Shown here one piece after another: positions 26,911 through 34,537 of a DNA stretch of 38,543 nucleotides. The DNA lies in contig DASVCS010000148.1 of NCBI GenBank assembly GCA_036381495.1, positions 1-38,543 on the forward strand, in the 5' to 3' direction. Position numbers and translations under genes: made by a program. This DNA is from DASVCS01 sp036381495. Its GTDB lineage: Bacteria > Gemmatimonadota > Gemmatimonadetes > Longimicrobiales > RSA9. Every line of letters begins with the position of its first letter. Position 1 is the stretch's first letter. The notes under the pieces were generated by a model. It had not been told where the DNA came from. It did no database searches and was given only the letters and a program-made list of their open reading frames with translations.

Positions 26911-27696
26911 ATGAATCGGATTCGGGGAAAGATGGTCGTCGTGACCGGCGCGAGCGCCGGGATCGGCGCTGCGTGCGCCCGCGCGCTTGCCGCGCATGGC
27001 GCGGATCTGGTCCTGGTGGCGCGCCGCGAGAGCCGGCTCGCCGCGCTGGCGCGCGAGCTCAGGGAGCGCGAGGGCGTCACCGTCCACGACAGGGTGCTCG
27101 ACGTGCGCGACCGCGACGGTGTCGCCGCCTTCGGGCACTGGCTCGATGAGGCCGGGATCGCGCCGGACGTGCTGGTCAACAACGCCGGCCTCGCCCGCGG
27201 CGCGGCGAAGCTGCATGAGGGCCGCGTCGAGGACTGGGACGAGATGATCGACACCAACATCAAGGGGCTGCTCGACATGACGCGCGTGATCCTCCCCGGG
27301 ATGGTCGAGCGGAACCGCGGCCACATCGTCAACATCGGCAGCACGGCAGGACACATGGTCTACCCCGGTGGCAACGTGTACAATGCCACGAAGTACGCGG
27401 TCCGGGCGCTGACCGAGGCGATGAACGCCGACCTGCTGGGCACGAACGTGAAGGTCTCGAGCGTGGACCCGGGGATGGTCGAGACCGAGTTCTCACAGGT
27501 CCGGTTCCGCGTCGACGAGGCCCGCGCGAAGGCCGTCTACCGCGGATTCCAGCCGCTCACGGCCGAGGACATCGCGGATGCCGTCGTCTACGTGGTCAAT
27601 GCGCCGGATCACGTGAACGTCCACAACATGCTGATCCTGCCCACGGCGCAGCGGAACGTCTATCTGCTGCACCGCGAAGAAGAGGCCGGCGGCTGA
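26911..27696 (+). CDS. Short-chain dehydrogenase/reductase (YdfG-like)
   Basis: A 261-residue classical SDR. The cofactor motif TGASAGIG is at residues 12-19, with the Arg pair ARRESR (37-42) favouring NADP. NNAG is at 90-93. The catalytic Ser144, Tyr157 and Lys161 lie in GSTAG and YNATK. The overall pattern, including GHIVNIGSTAG and PGMVETEFSQVRF, resembles YdfG-type 3-hydroxy acid/serine dehydrogenases, but the substrate cannot be fixed. The ATG at 26911 has GAGGA upstream. The open frame before it is repeat A copy 4 read as Gly/Ser-rich peptide and should be left out. Confidence 0.9.
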   Translation: MNRIRGKMVVVTGASAGIGAACARALAAHGADLVLVARRESRLAALARELREREGVTVHDRVLDVRDRDGVAAFGHWLDEAGIAPDVLVNNAGLARGAAKLHEGRVEDWDEMIDTNIKGLLDMTRVILPGMVERNRGHIVNIGSTAGHMVYPGGNVYNATKYAVRALTEAMNADLLGTNVKVSSVDPGMVETEFSQVRFRVDEARAKAVYRGFQPLTAEDIADAVVYVVNAPDHVNVHNMLILPTAQRNVYLLHREEEAGG

Positions 27697-27769
27697 GGCA
27701 TCGGCGGGCCGGGCGCCGCTCCGGCGGCGTCCGGCATCGCCCGAGCCTGCCGCGCCCGGAGGGGGACTG

Positions 27770-28564
27770 ATGCTGCGCGCGGGGATCCTCATCATCGGCT
27801 CGCTCTACTGGGACGACACGCCGATCCGCAACGCCTGGCGCAGAGAGCGGCTCGCGGCCGATCGCGCCGCGCGCGTCGTCGCGCCGATCCGCTACGGCCG
27901 CCAGTCCGACAAGCGCGAACAGACCTTCTCGATGGTCTTCTCCACCCGCTGCTACGCGCCGGACTGCGGCCTCGGCACCGGCCTCGTCGTGCCCTGCGTG
28001 AACGACGTCGCCACGGCCGACGACCTCGTGGAAGAGGCGATGGCGCTCTGGCGCGCCGAGGCCGAGGACGCGGCCGCCGACGCCACCGCCGCCGACTGGG
28101 GCGCCGTCGCGCTCCTGGTCAACCCGCGCGGCGCCGCGCCCGCCTCGCTGCTCGGCACCTGGCGCCGATGGTACCGGTCACAACCGCAGCGGCCGCAATG
28201 GGATCGCACCTTCGACGACCCGGCTCCCATGAACCCCGACGGATTCCTCTACTGCCACTGGCCGGTCCTCGCCGGGTCCGACGAGCCCGCCGACTTCGAC
28301 ATCCTCCTCGCCACACCCACGCTGCCCCGCGTGCTCCCCGACGACCGCGGCTACCCCGCCGGCGAGCGGATCGCCCGGGCGTGGATCGAACACGACGACG
28401 GCCACGAAGCCTACTTCTTCCGCAACGTCGCGAGCGGAATCCGAACCTTCCAGGACGCCGAGATCTGGGAGACGTTGCGCGGCTGCGGCCGGCCGTGGGC
28501 CGAACGGGAAGAGTGCCGGGAGGCGATCCGAATCCTGGACGCGGAACGGGGGACGGCGGGGTGA
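27770..28564 (+). CDS. Conserved-looking protein of unknown function
   Basis: A 264-residue soluble protein that I do not recognise. It begins with a buried strand and a GSLYWDD motif (LIIGSLYWDDTPIRN, residues 7-21). Conserved-looking Cys and Trp residues follow (TRCYAPDCGLG, WRRWYRSQPQRPQWDR, FLYCHWPVLAGSDEP). The Gly-Ser-Leu-Tyr start is reminiscent of gamma-glutamylcyclotransferase-like folds, but I see no full match and make no functional claim. GGAGGGGGA stands four bases before the ATG. Codon bias is as in the core genes, unlike the segment that follows. Confidence 0.78.
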   Translation: MLRAGILIIGSLYWDDTPIRNAWRRERLAADRAARVVAPIRYGRQSDKREQTFSMVFSTRCYAPDCGLGTGLVVPCVNDVATADDLVEEAMALWRAEAEDAAADATAADWGAVALLVNPRGAAPASLLGTWRRWYRSQPQRPQWDRTFDDPAPMNPDGFLYCHWPVLAGSDEPADFDILLATPTLPRVLPDDRGYPAGERIARAWIEHDDGHEAYFFRNVASGIRTFQDAEIWETLRGCGRPWAEREECREAIRILDAERGTAG

Positions 28565-28812
28565 GGAGGGCAACGCTGCCGTTGAACTCGACGGGGATTC
28601 CGGCAAGCCCGGCGGGGAAGCGGCCGATCCGGGCGAATCCACCAAGCTCGTGCAGGAACGTGTAGAGCTCGTTGAGAATCCGCAAAACTCCGCGCAGAAA
28701 CCTGGGGAGCTCGCGGTGGGAGCAGGTCGACGCGGAATCCGAACCCTGGTGACTGTCAGACCTGCACCACATATTCGCCTGGGCGTGCTCAACCCCGGAG
28801 GAGCGTTCCTTT
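28565..28812. other. Gap with inverted repeat and tRNA-like fragment
   Basis: No convincing gene. GCAGGTC (28722-28728) and GACCTGC (28759-28765) are perfect inverted repeats flanking GGAATCCGAACCCTGG, which resembles the complement of a tRNA T-arm. The arms are too close for a tRNA and the T-stem does not pair, so it is at most a degraded fragment. The segment is less GC-biased than the neighbours. Confidence 0.35.
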
Positions 28813-28869
28813 TGAGGCGGGGGCCCTACGATTCGACGAACGTACACCGCACTCAACGGCGAGAAAGTT

Positions 28870-29004
28870 GTGCGGCTTCTGCCGGAGAATGGGGAGGACA
28901 TGCGGGAACTGGACGAGCTCGACCGTCGCGGCCTGCTCGACCGGCGAATCAGCTTCGGCGACAAGCCGAACCCGAACCTGCCCCGGAAGGAGGACGCCGG
29001 ATAG
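28870..29004 (+). CDS. Possible small gene or gene remnant
   Basis: A 44-residue frame with strongly GC third positions and a charged, protein-like sequence: VVRLLPENGEDMRELDELD followed by RRGLLDRRISFGDKPNPNLP. The in-frame coding look extends upstream to about 28816 without an ATG, after a TGA at 28813. It may therefore be the 3' end of a broken gene. Alternatively it starts at GTG 28870 or ATG 28900. I do not recognise it. Confidence 0.35.
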   Translation: MRLLPENGEDMRELDELDRRGLLDRRISFGDKPNPNLPRKEDAG

Positions 29005-29117
29005 CACCTCAGCCCGGTGCGTTGATCCCGAGGTGCCCATCGGCGCCGCGCGTCCGGGTTTACCGATCGCTTGTCCCCCACACACAGTTCACCCGTGAGA
29101 CTGAATCAGGAGTGACG

Positions 29118-29303
29118 ATGCCACCCACCGACGAGGACGACGTGCGGCTGGTGGCGTGGATGGGGGTTCAGGGGGAACAGGCGCACCGGTTCGGCCGGCC
29201 TGATGCGAGCGGACAAGCGCACCAGGCCGTCGACGTATCACACCAACGCAGCCTCGTTCAGCGGAGACGGACCTGGACACCGCGGAGTACCCGAGTGAGC
29301 TGA
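29118..29303 (+). CDS. Small leader-like ORF coupled to the two-TM gene
   Basis: A 61-residue frame with a strong AGGAG seven bases before its ATG. Its stop overlaps the next start in TGATG, a classic coupling arrangement. The first 30 residues (MPPTDEDDVRLVAWMGVQ and on) have good codon bias; the remainder, rich in Arg, Gln and Ser, does not. That could mean an internal frameshift or a translated leader. No family is recognised. Confidence 0.42.
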   Translation: MPPTDEDDVRLVAWMGVQGEQAHRFGRPDASGQAHQAVDVSHQRSLVQRRRTWTPRSTRVS

Positions 29304-30547
29304 TGGACGATCGCGAAGCGGCGGCAGCAGCACGGCGGGACCCCGAATCCATCTCGGTGGTGCGCCGCCGGACCGTTGATTACGTCGTTCGGGGTGCCCG
29401 TTCCCACGTCTACGCAGCGGTCGTGACCGTGCTGATCGCTGTCGTCGGCGTCGCAGGCTCGGTCTTCACCGAAGAGATCGGCTCGGCATTCCCATTTGTT
29501 TGGCCGTGGCTGGATCTCAAGAGGGATTTCCCTTTCGTCGACCTGCCGGTCGACGGGTTCTCGGCAGCCGCCCTGGTCTTCTGGATCTTCCTTATCCTGA
29601 CCGGCTTGGTCTTCGGTGTGCGGCAGTGGGCGATCGATCTCGCGCGCAAGGAAAGCCAGGCGCGAGCGGATGCTGCGGTGCAGCGGCTCGAGCACCTGAT
29701 CCGGACCGTTCCGTCAGCCGACTTCCTTACGCAATTCTGGGACATCTACTGCATGTGCGATGCGACAATGCAGGGGACGTTTTCGGTCGACGCTGGTGCC
29801 GATGCCGAAACGCTCCGAACCGCGATTCGCAAGGTCCTGCGCGGGCTGGCGCTCCTCGCCTGGGAGTACGATGGCCGTCCGGATCCGACCGAGGTCACCT
29901 ACGCCGCCAATATCATGGTGTACCGGCCGAAGGAGGAGATCTCGGAGGACGAATGGCCGAGCCTCCGGAAGCGGATGCTCTTCGATCCGGTGCTGGACAC
30001 GGAAGATCTACGAGGCGTGCTCGACCTCCGGTGGTCGGATCTGTCTACGACCGCCTTCGACGAAGAGGCCTCGGCCGACACCGGGCTCAGCGCCCTCGCC
30101 CTTCCGCTCTTGGAGCGGGCGCACGTTTCACTCCCACCGGAATACCGCTTGAGGTGGCGCATTTTGCCCGGTGCACCCATTGCGTTCCACCTTCGACAGG
30201 CCAGTCACTTCGTGAACGCGGCGGACCTGCTGACGTGGTGCGAGGAGAATGGCATGTTCACTCGGGAGGTCAAGATGCGTCTCGCGGAATACTTCCGGCC
30301 GGATGCCGCGCCGATGGTGGGTAGCTTCATCTCGCTTCCGCTACTCGGCACGGATCCGGAGGCCGAGCCGATCGGTGTGTTGAACATACACCGTAGCGAC
30401 CGGGGGCTCCTCAAGGAGGTGGAGAGCGCAGCCGAGCACTTCGTGCCGATCGTGCGGCCGCTCCAGCTCATGCTATGGAAGCTGCTGGCTGCGCTCAGGA
30501 AGGCGGAGATCGAAGAACTCCGCGCTGAGGTCCATGCGCGTTCGTGA
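29303..30547 (+). CDS. Two-TM membrane protein with GAF-like cytoplasmic domain
   Basis: A 414-residue protein with a charged N-terminus, TM1 at about residues 35-54 and a short loop. TM2 is at about 86-107, then a basic helix (ESQARADAAVQRLEHLIRT), then a large cytoplasmic domain. The end of that domain (SFISLPLLGTDPEAEPIGVLNI, given in pieces: SFISLPLLG, EAEPIGVLNI, and HFVPIVRPLQLML) has the strand-strand-helix pattern of a GAF domain. The middle (about 150-330) is unfamiliar. The layout fits a membrane sensor without an obvious output domain. Codon use is less GC-biased than in flanking genes, suggesting transfer. Its start overlaps the stop of the small upstream ORF. A small partner gene follows with its own promoter. 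Confidence 0.75.
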   Translation: MDDREAAAAARRDPESISVVRRRTVDYVVRGARSHVYAAVVTVLIAVVGVAGSVFTEEIGSAFPFVWPWLDLKRDFPFVDLPVDGFSAAALVFWIFLILTGLVFGVRQWAIDLARKESQARADAAVQRLEHLIRTVPSADFLTQFWDIYCMCDATMQGTFSVDAGADAETLRTAIRKVLRGLALLAWEYDGRPDPTEVTYAANIMVYRPKEEISEDEWPSLRKRMLFDPVLDTEDLRGVLDLRWSDLSTTAFDEEASADTGLSALALPLLERAHVSLPPEYRLRWRILPGAPIAFHLRQASHFVNAADLLTWCEENGMFTREVKMRLAEYFRPDAAPMVGSFISLPLLGTDPEAEPIGVLNIHRSDRGLLKEVESAAEHFVPIVRPLQLMLWKLLAALRKAEIEELRAEVHARS

Positions 30548-30556
30548 GGATGGGTG

Positions 30557-30585
30557 TTGGCAACGTCAGCGGATAGGTGTATCTT
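30557..30585 (+). promoter_or_regulatory. Good sigma70-type promoter for the small gene
   Basis: TTGGCA (30557-30562) and TATCTT (30580-30585) at the ideal 17-base spacing, starting ten bases after the stop of the two-TM gene. This is the best promoter match in the window. It implies the small gene can be made independently. Confidence 0.6.
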
Positions 30586-30617
30586 TTGCAGTAGCCGCGT
30601 GGAAACTGGAGGCATCC

Positions 30618-30830
30618 ATGACTCGCAAGACGGCAGAGATGTTCAAGAAGGTCGATGAAGCCTTGAACCGCTTCCAGCGAGGAGAGGGGATGTCACGCGT
30701 GGTCACCCGCAGCCTCGGGCGTAGCCACTTCTTGATCGAGATCGTTTCGAGCAAGGATCACGGGCGCGTGCACGGTGGACAAGCGGCACGCAACGGTGCT
30801 GGCCGCGTCGCAATCGGAACGCGCGAATGA
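30618..30830 (+). CDS. Small basic protein next to the two-TM gene
   Basis: A 70-residue, basic, mostly helical protein: MTRKTAEMFKKVDEALNRF, then a Ser/Val/Ile stretch SHFLIEIVSSKD and a Gly/Arg/Ala-rich tail. GGAGG is six bases upstream of the ATG. Promoter upstream and intrinsic terminator downstream define a tight single-gene unit. I do not recognise the family. Regulator or small partner of the membrane protein are both possible. Confidence 0.65.
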   Translation: MTRKTAEMFKKVDEALNRFQRGEGMSRVVTRSLGRSHFLIEIVSSKDHGRVHGGQAARNGAGRVAIGTRE

Positions 30831-30865
30831 CCGCGGCGGGCACTGCACCGCACCGAACGGCATGG

Positions 30866-30899
30866 GGCGGCCTCGGCTCGACCGGGGCCGCCTTTTATT
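30866..30899 (+). terminator. Intrinsic terminator
   Basis: An 11-bp stem (30866-30876 with 30882-30892, one G-T pair) around the loop CTCGA is followed by TTTTATT. This is a textbook Rho-independent terminator closing the small-gene unit on the plus strand. The rest of the gap to 31059 shows nothing else. Confidence 0.88.
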
Positions 30900-31059
30900 G
30901 AGAACGCTTCTTCCGGCGCCGCGCCCTCGAGCGTCTACCGGGCCACGCCGCGTAGATCCCGCGCGAGGCGCCGCCGGTGCCCCCACCCATCCCGCGGCCC
31001 GCCAGTTGCGGCCTCCAACGAACGGCACGACGACCGCAACCTCCCCACCCGGAGCGCGC

Positions 31060-31422
31060 ATGACCGATCACGCCGAAGCAGAAACCGCGGCGCTCAGTGC
31101 CGCCGACCGGTGGCTCGCGCTGGTGGACCGGGGCGACCTGCATGCGAGTTGGAGCGAGGCCTCGGCGCTGTTCCGGGCGATGGTGGGCGAGGGGGAGTGG
31201 GAGGCGTCGCTGGCACGCGCGCAGGCGCCGATCGGGCGACCCCTCGCCCGCGAGATCCGGTCGATGCGCTATGCGACGTCGTTGCCCGGCGCGCCCGACG
31301 GCGAGTACGTGGTCCTCGAGTACGAGACCAGGTTCGAGCGCAAGGAGCGCGGCGGCGAGCGCGTCGTCATGATGAAGGAGCGCGACGGCGAGTGGCGCGC
31401 GGCCGGGTACTTCGTGAGCTGA
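31060..31422 (+). CDS. DUF4019-type protein
   Basis: A 120-residue protein matching the DUF4019 pattern: ADRWLALVDRGDLHASWSEA (split: ADRWLALVDRG, DLHASWSEAS), RAQAPIGRPLAREIRSMRYA, LPGAPDGEYVVLEYETRF and a closing DGEWRAAGYFVS. Members usually have a signal peptide; this one starts directly and appears cytoplasmic unless a start upstream is used. The ATG has GGAG six bases upstream. The function of the family is unknown. It is convergent with the amidohydrolase gene. Confidence 0.85.
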   Translation: MTDHAEAETAALSAADRWLALVDRGDLHASWSEASALFRAMVGEGEWEASLARAQAPIGRPLAREIRSMRYATSLPGAPDGEYVVLEYETRFERKERGGERVVMMKERDGEWRAAGYFVS

Positions 31423-31431
31423 TGGCGCGTT

Positions 31432-31448
31432 GGGCGGGGCGGGCAGGG
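31432..31448 (+). other. G-quadruplex motif after the DUF4019 stop
   Basis: GGGCGGGGCGGGCAGGG has four G-tracts with loops of one or two bases and begins nine bases after the stop codon, on the coding strand. It is not related in sequence to repeat A but occupies the same position relative to the gene. Confidence 0.6.
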
Positions 31449-31473
31449 CGCGACCGCTCCCGCGACGGCCCCC

Positions 31474-33288
31474 TCACACCGCGCCCTCCCGCTCGAACAC
31501 CACCTTCCCCCCGACCACGGTCAGCACGACGTGGATGTCCTTGAGCTGCGCGGGCGGGACGGTGAACGGATCCTGGTCCAGCACCACCACATCGGCGAGC
31601 TTCCCGGGCGCGAGCGAGCCCTTGATCTCCTCTTCGGCCGCGGCGTAGGCGTTGTTCACGGTGTAGGCGCGGAGCGCGGTCTCGACGTCGATGCGCTCCT
31701 CGGGGAACCACCCGCCTTCGGGCTCGCCCTCGAGCGTCTGGCGGGTCACGGCGGCGTAGATGCCGAGGAGCGGGTTGGCCGTGTACCAGGAGGCGTTGGT
31801 GCCGGGCCAGTCGCTGCCGAACGAGAGCCGGACGCCGGCATCGAGCAGTGTGCGGAACGCGTACGCCCAGCGGGCGCGCTCGCCGATGCGCTCCTCCATC
31901 CAGCGCATGTCGTCGATCGTGTGGTACGGCTGGACCTCGGCGAGGATGCCGAGCCGCGCCATGCGCTCGGCGACTTCCGGGCCGCGCATGACCTGCACGT
32001 GGATGGCGCGGAACCGGCGCGGCTTCGGGCCGTTCGTCTCGATGACGTGTTCGTAGAGGTCGAGCAGCGTGTCGATGGCCTCGTCGCCGATGGCGTGGAC
32101 CTGGGGCCAGAAGCCGATGGAATCCGCGCCGAGCAGGTTGCGCAGCATGTTGCCGGGCGGCTCCATCCCGGAGCCGGGGCCAGTCGTGGCGCCGGTGTTC
32201 GTCGAGTCGCGCCAGCGCCCGCGCACGCCGGTCGTCAGGTACGGCTCGTAGAAGCGCGCGCTCGAATTGCCCATGATCCCGTCGACGAAGCCTTTCAGAC
32301 CGCCGATCCGGATCCATTCATCGCCGAAGCCGGGGCGGATCCCGATGGCCGCGAGCTCGTCCCATTTGTCCAGTGTCGGCCGCGCGTAGATGCGGGTGGT
32401 CAGCTCGCCGCGGCGGCGCAGTTCCTGGTAGACGACGAGTTGCTCGGCCGGCGTGACGTCGTGGATCGTCGTGACGCCGAAGGAGGCGAGGCGCGCGAGC
32501 GCGGCACGCGCCTCGGTGAGGCGCTGCTCGAGCGACTTGGGCGGGATGACCGCGCGGATCCGCGCCGCGGCGGCGGGCGAGAGCCGGCCCGTGGGGCGGC
32601 CGGCCTCGCACTCGACGCCCGGCCAGGCGCAGTTCGCGCCCGCCAGCTCGAGCGCGCGGCCGTTCGCCAGGTACGCCGACCGATCCCACTTCGAGAGGAG
32701 CGCCGGCGTCCGCGGCGTGATCGAATCGATCATCGCGCGGTGCGGGCGGAAGATCGCTTCGGCCGCCCCGGGCGCAGAGGGTTCGCCGCTCGCTCCGCTC
32801 GCCTCGTCATCCGATTCGTCGGCCGCCCCCGCCGCGCCCATCGCCCACGCCTCGTAGGCGCCCCAGTCGCCGCCGACGATCCAGGCGCCGTCCGGCAGCC
32901 GGTCCCGCGCCTCACGGACCCGGCGGATCAGCCCCGCCTCGTCCGCCACGTCCAGCAGGTTCACGCCCACGAGCAGCGCGCCCGCGCGGTTGAAGTGCGT
33001 GTGGTCGTCGATGAAACCGGGCGCGACGAACCGCCCATCGAGCGCGATCACCCGCGTGTTCCGCGTCCGGTGCCGCTCGACCTCCCGCGCCGTTCCCACG
33101 GCCACGATCCGGTCGCCGCGGACCGCCACCGCTTCCGCCCACGGCTGCGCCGCCTCACCCGTCCAGATCCGTCCGCCGGTCAGGATGAGGTCCGCCTCCA
33201 GCGCCGACGTCTGCGGCACGACCACGGCGATCCAGGCGGCGAGCGCGATGGCGATGGACAACCCGATGAGTGCGATGCGTCTGTTCAT
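31474..33288 (-). CDS. Exported amidohydrolase (YtcJ/Amidohydro_3 type)
   Basis: A 604-residue metal-dependent hydrolase. An N-terminal hydrophobic segment (residues 5-28) predicts export or membrane anchoring. The amidohydrolase signature appears as GRFVAPGFIDDHTHFN (with the HxH metal pair), WIVGGDW, VQVHAIGDEAIDTLLD, IHVQVMRGPEV, LSFGSDWPGTNAS (metal Asp) and GSLAPGKLADVVVLDQDP. This is the YtcJ-like branch, whose natural substrates are mostly unknown. An Asp/Glu/Ala-rich insertion (about 165-195) is unusual. GGAGG is four bases before the ATG. Repeat B copy 2 lies about 220 bases upstream in the same direction. Confidence 0.92.
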   Translation of the reverse strand: MNRRIALIGLSIAIALAAWIAVVVPQTSALEADLILTGGRIWTGEAAQPWAEAVAVRGDRIVAVGTAREVERHRTRNTRVIALDGRFVAPGFIDDHTHFNRAGALLVGVNLLDVADEAGLIRRVREARDRLPDGAWIVGGDWGAYEAWAMGAAGAADESDDEASGASGEPSAPGAAEAIFRPHRAMIDSITPRTPALLSKWDRSAYLANGRALELAGANCAWPGVECEAGRPTGRLSPAAAARIRAVIPPKSLEQRLTEARAALARLASFGVTTIHDVTPAEQLVVYQELRRRGELTTRIYARPTLDKWDELAAIGIRPGFGDEWIRIGGLKGFVDGIMGNSSARFYEPYLTTGVRGRWRDSTNTGATTGPGSGMEPPGNMLRNLLGADSIGFWPQVHAIGDEAIDTLLDLYEHVIETNGPKPRRFRAIHVQVMRGPEVAERMARLGILAEVQPYHTIDDMRWMEERIGERARWAYAFRTLLDAGVRLSFGSDWPGTNASWYTANPLLGIYAAVTRQTLEGEPEGGWFPEERIDVETALRAYTVNNAYAAAEEEIKGSLAPGKLADVVVLDQDPFTVPPAQLKDIHVVLTVVGGKVVFEREGAV

Positions 33289-33504
33289 GGGACCTCCGGT
33301 TCCGTGCCGTCCCGGATCGGGGACCGCGTCCTTCGGTTTCGCGCGATCGTGCGCGCACCATCTTCGCGCGGAGCCGCGAAGAATGCAGAGTCGCCGGATC
33401 GGCCGCGCGTGACCCGGCCGGCCCGATGATTCGTCTGAAAAGGACGCGTGCGCGTGCGCGAGCGCGAACGGGAGCAATCCCTCGCCCGGGCCGCCGATCG
33501 CGCG

Positions 33505-33548
33505 GTGCGTGCGCGTGCGCGAACGGCCGTTTCATGCTCCAGGGTCCG
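33505..33548 (-). repeat. Leader repeat B, copy 2
   Basis: Read on the minus strand: GGACCCTGGAGCATGAAAC, then GGCCGTTCGCGCACGCGCAC. It matches 7782-7820 at about 36 of 40 positions and points toward the amidohydrolase gene. The centre AACGGCCGTT is a perfect palindrome in this copy. Confidence 0.8.
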
Positions 33549-33561
33549 CGCACAGTGCGCG
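33547..33561. promoter_or_regulatory. Perfect palindrome, possible operator
   Basis: CGCGCAC-A-GTGCGCG is a perfect 7+1+7 inverted repeat abutting repeat B copy 2; GAGCGCTC follows at 33564-33571. It lies in the divergent region upstream of the amidohydrolase and could bind a dimeric regulator. Confidence 0.3.
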
Positions 33562-33691
33562 TGGAGCGCTCATACGCGGCGGCGTCGTCCCCTGCGTGCG
33601 CGCGCACGGGGCGCGGGCGTCCCCACGATGCGTTCGGAGTCCTGGCGTGAACGGTGGTAATATGGGCGGCGTGCCGGGCGCGGCAAGCGGT

Positions 33692-33783
33692 GGGAACTGC
33701 GTGGCACGCGATGGGCGGCGGGGGCGCCGAGAGGATCGGGATCGGGGTGGCCGGGAGCGGGAACATCTACGGGAACGGGGAGG
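33692..33783 (+). repeat. Degenerate repeat A fragment
   Basis: GGGAACTGC near 33692 and GGCCGGGAGCGGGAACATCT then ACGGGAACGGGG near 33749-33780 recall repeat A, with the core decayed to ATCTACGGG. It precedes a strong GGAGGAG site and GTG at 33790. Confidence 0.45.
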
Positions 33784-33906
33784 AGCGAAGTGGCTGCGAT
33801 GGACATGGCGATCGCGCAGGCGTCGCGCCGAGCGACGAGACGGTGGTGTGCCGTGGCGGCAGAGAGTATCTTGGAGGCGCGTCCGGGATTCCGGCGTCGG
33901 CGCGTG

Positions 33907-34473
33907 ATGCGGCATTCGCCGCGCCGCGCGGCGGTGCTGGCTTCGGGGCTGCTCCTTGCCGCGTGCGTGCGGGGCGGTGCGGGCTCCGGCGATCCGATTC
34001 CCGAGCCGGCGCGGCCGTCGTCCGAACCGGCCGTCCGGCCCGGCCACACGCCGCCCGGCGATGGCGGGCACGCCGCCGATGCGGGTGGACGCGCGGAGGA
34101 TGGTGCCGCCGCGGGCGAACCGGCCGCCGCGGAATTCGCCGACCGCCCCTCGCTCGAGACGCGGATCGGCGTGGCCAGCTACTATGCCGATCGCCTCGAA
34201 GGCCGGCTCACCGCCAGCGGGATCCCGTACGACAAGGAGGCGCTCGTTGCGGCACACCGCAGCTATCCGTTCGGCACCGTGCTCCGCGTGACGAACCTGG
34301 AGAACCGCCGCACGGTCGTGGTGCGCGTGATCGACCGCGGCCCGTTCGTGGACGGCCGGATCATCGACCTCTCGCGGCGCGCCGCCGAGCGGCTCGGCTT
34401 CATTCTTGAGGGGCTTGCGCGCGTTCGGATCGAGGTGCTCGAGTTCGCGGGGAGAGGAGACGGCGGCCCCTGA
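33907..34473 (+). CDS. RlpA-like DPBB-domain lipoprotein
   Basis: A 188-residue lipoprotein with signal peptide and lipobox LLAAC (Cys20), a Pro/Ala/Gly linker (25-80) and a C-terminal double-psi beta-barrel (about 88-180). RlpA hallmarks are GVASYYADRLEGRLTASG (split: GVASYYADRLEG, RLTASG), AAHRSYPFGTVLRVTNLENR and VRVIDRGPFVDGRIIDLS with the conserved Asp residues. RlpA of Pseudomonas is a lytic transglycosylase on denuded glycan at division sites; no SPOR domain is present here. The ATG at 33907 gives a normal signal peptide but has no Shine-Dalgarno. The GTG at 33790 has GGAGGAG but would add 39 residues, so the true start is uncertain. Confidence 0.88.
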   Translation: MRHSPRRAAVLASGLLLAACVRGGAGSGDPIPEPARPSSEPAVRPGHTPPGDGGHAADAGGRAEDGAAAGEPAAAEFADRPSLETRIGVASYYADRLEGRLTASGIPYDKEALVAAHRSYPFGTVLRVTNLENRRTVVVRVIDRGPFVDGRIIDLSRRAAERLGFILEGLARVRIEVLEFAGRGDGGP

Positions 34474-34537
34474 GCCGACCTCGAGGCGTTGCACACCAGG
34501 CACGACCTGCCGTGACTCTTCGATCAAGGAGGCGGCC

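Larger units (their letters stand above)
33289..33906. other. Divergent regulatory region with repeats
   Basis: This 618-base gap between the amidohydrolase (minus) and the RlpA-like gene (plus) holds repeat B copy 2, a perfect CGCGCAC/GTGCGCG palindrome, GAGCGCTC, a TAATAT hexamer at 33658-33663 that could be a -10, and a degenerate repeat A fragment. No gene is recognised. Confidence 0.55.

Noticed and set aside
28722..28768. Possible tRNA gene
   Set aside because: The GGAATCCGAACCC word resembles a T-arm complement and GCAGGTC/GACCTGC pair with ACCA after them. However, the arms are only 30 bases apart and no cloverleaf can be drawn.
33790..33906. N-terminal extension of the RlpA-like protein from GTG 33790
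   Set aside because: It has a strong GGAGGAG site, but the added 39 residues would bury the lipoprotein signal peptide. It is kept as an alternative start, not as the main call.
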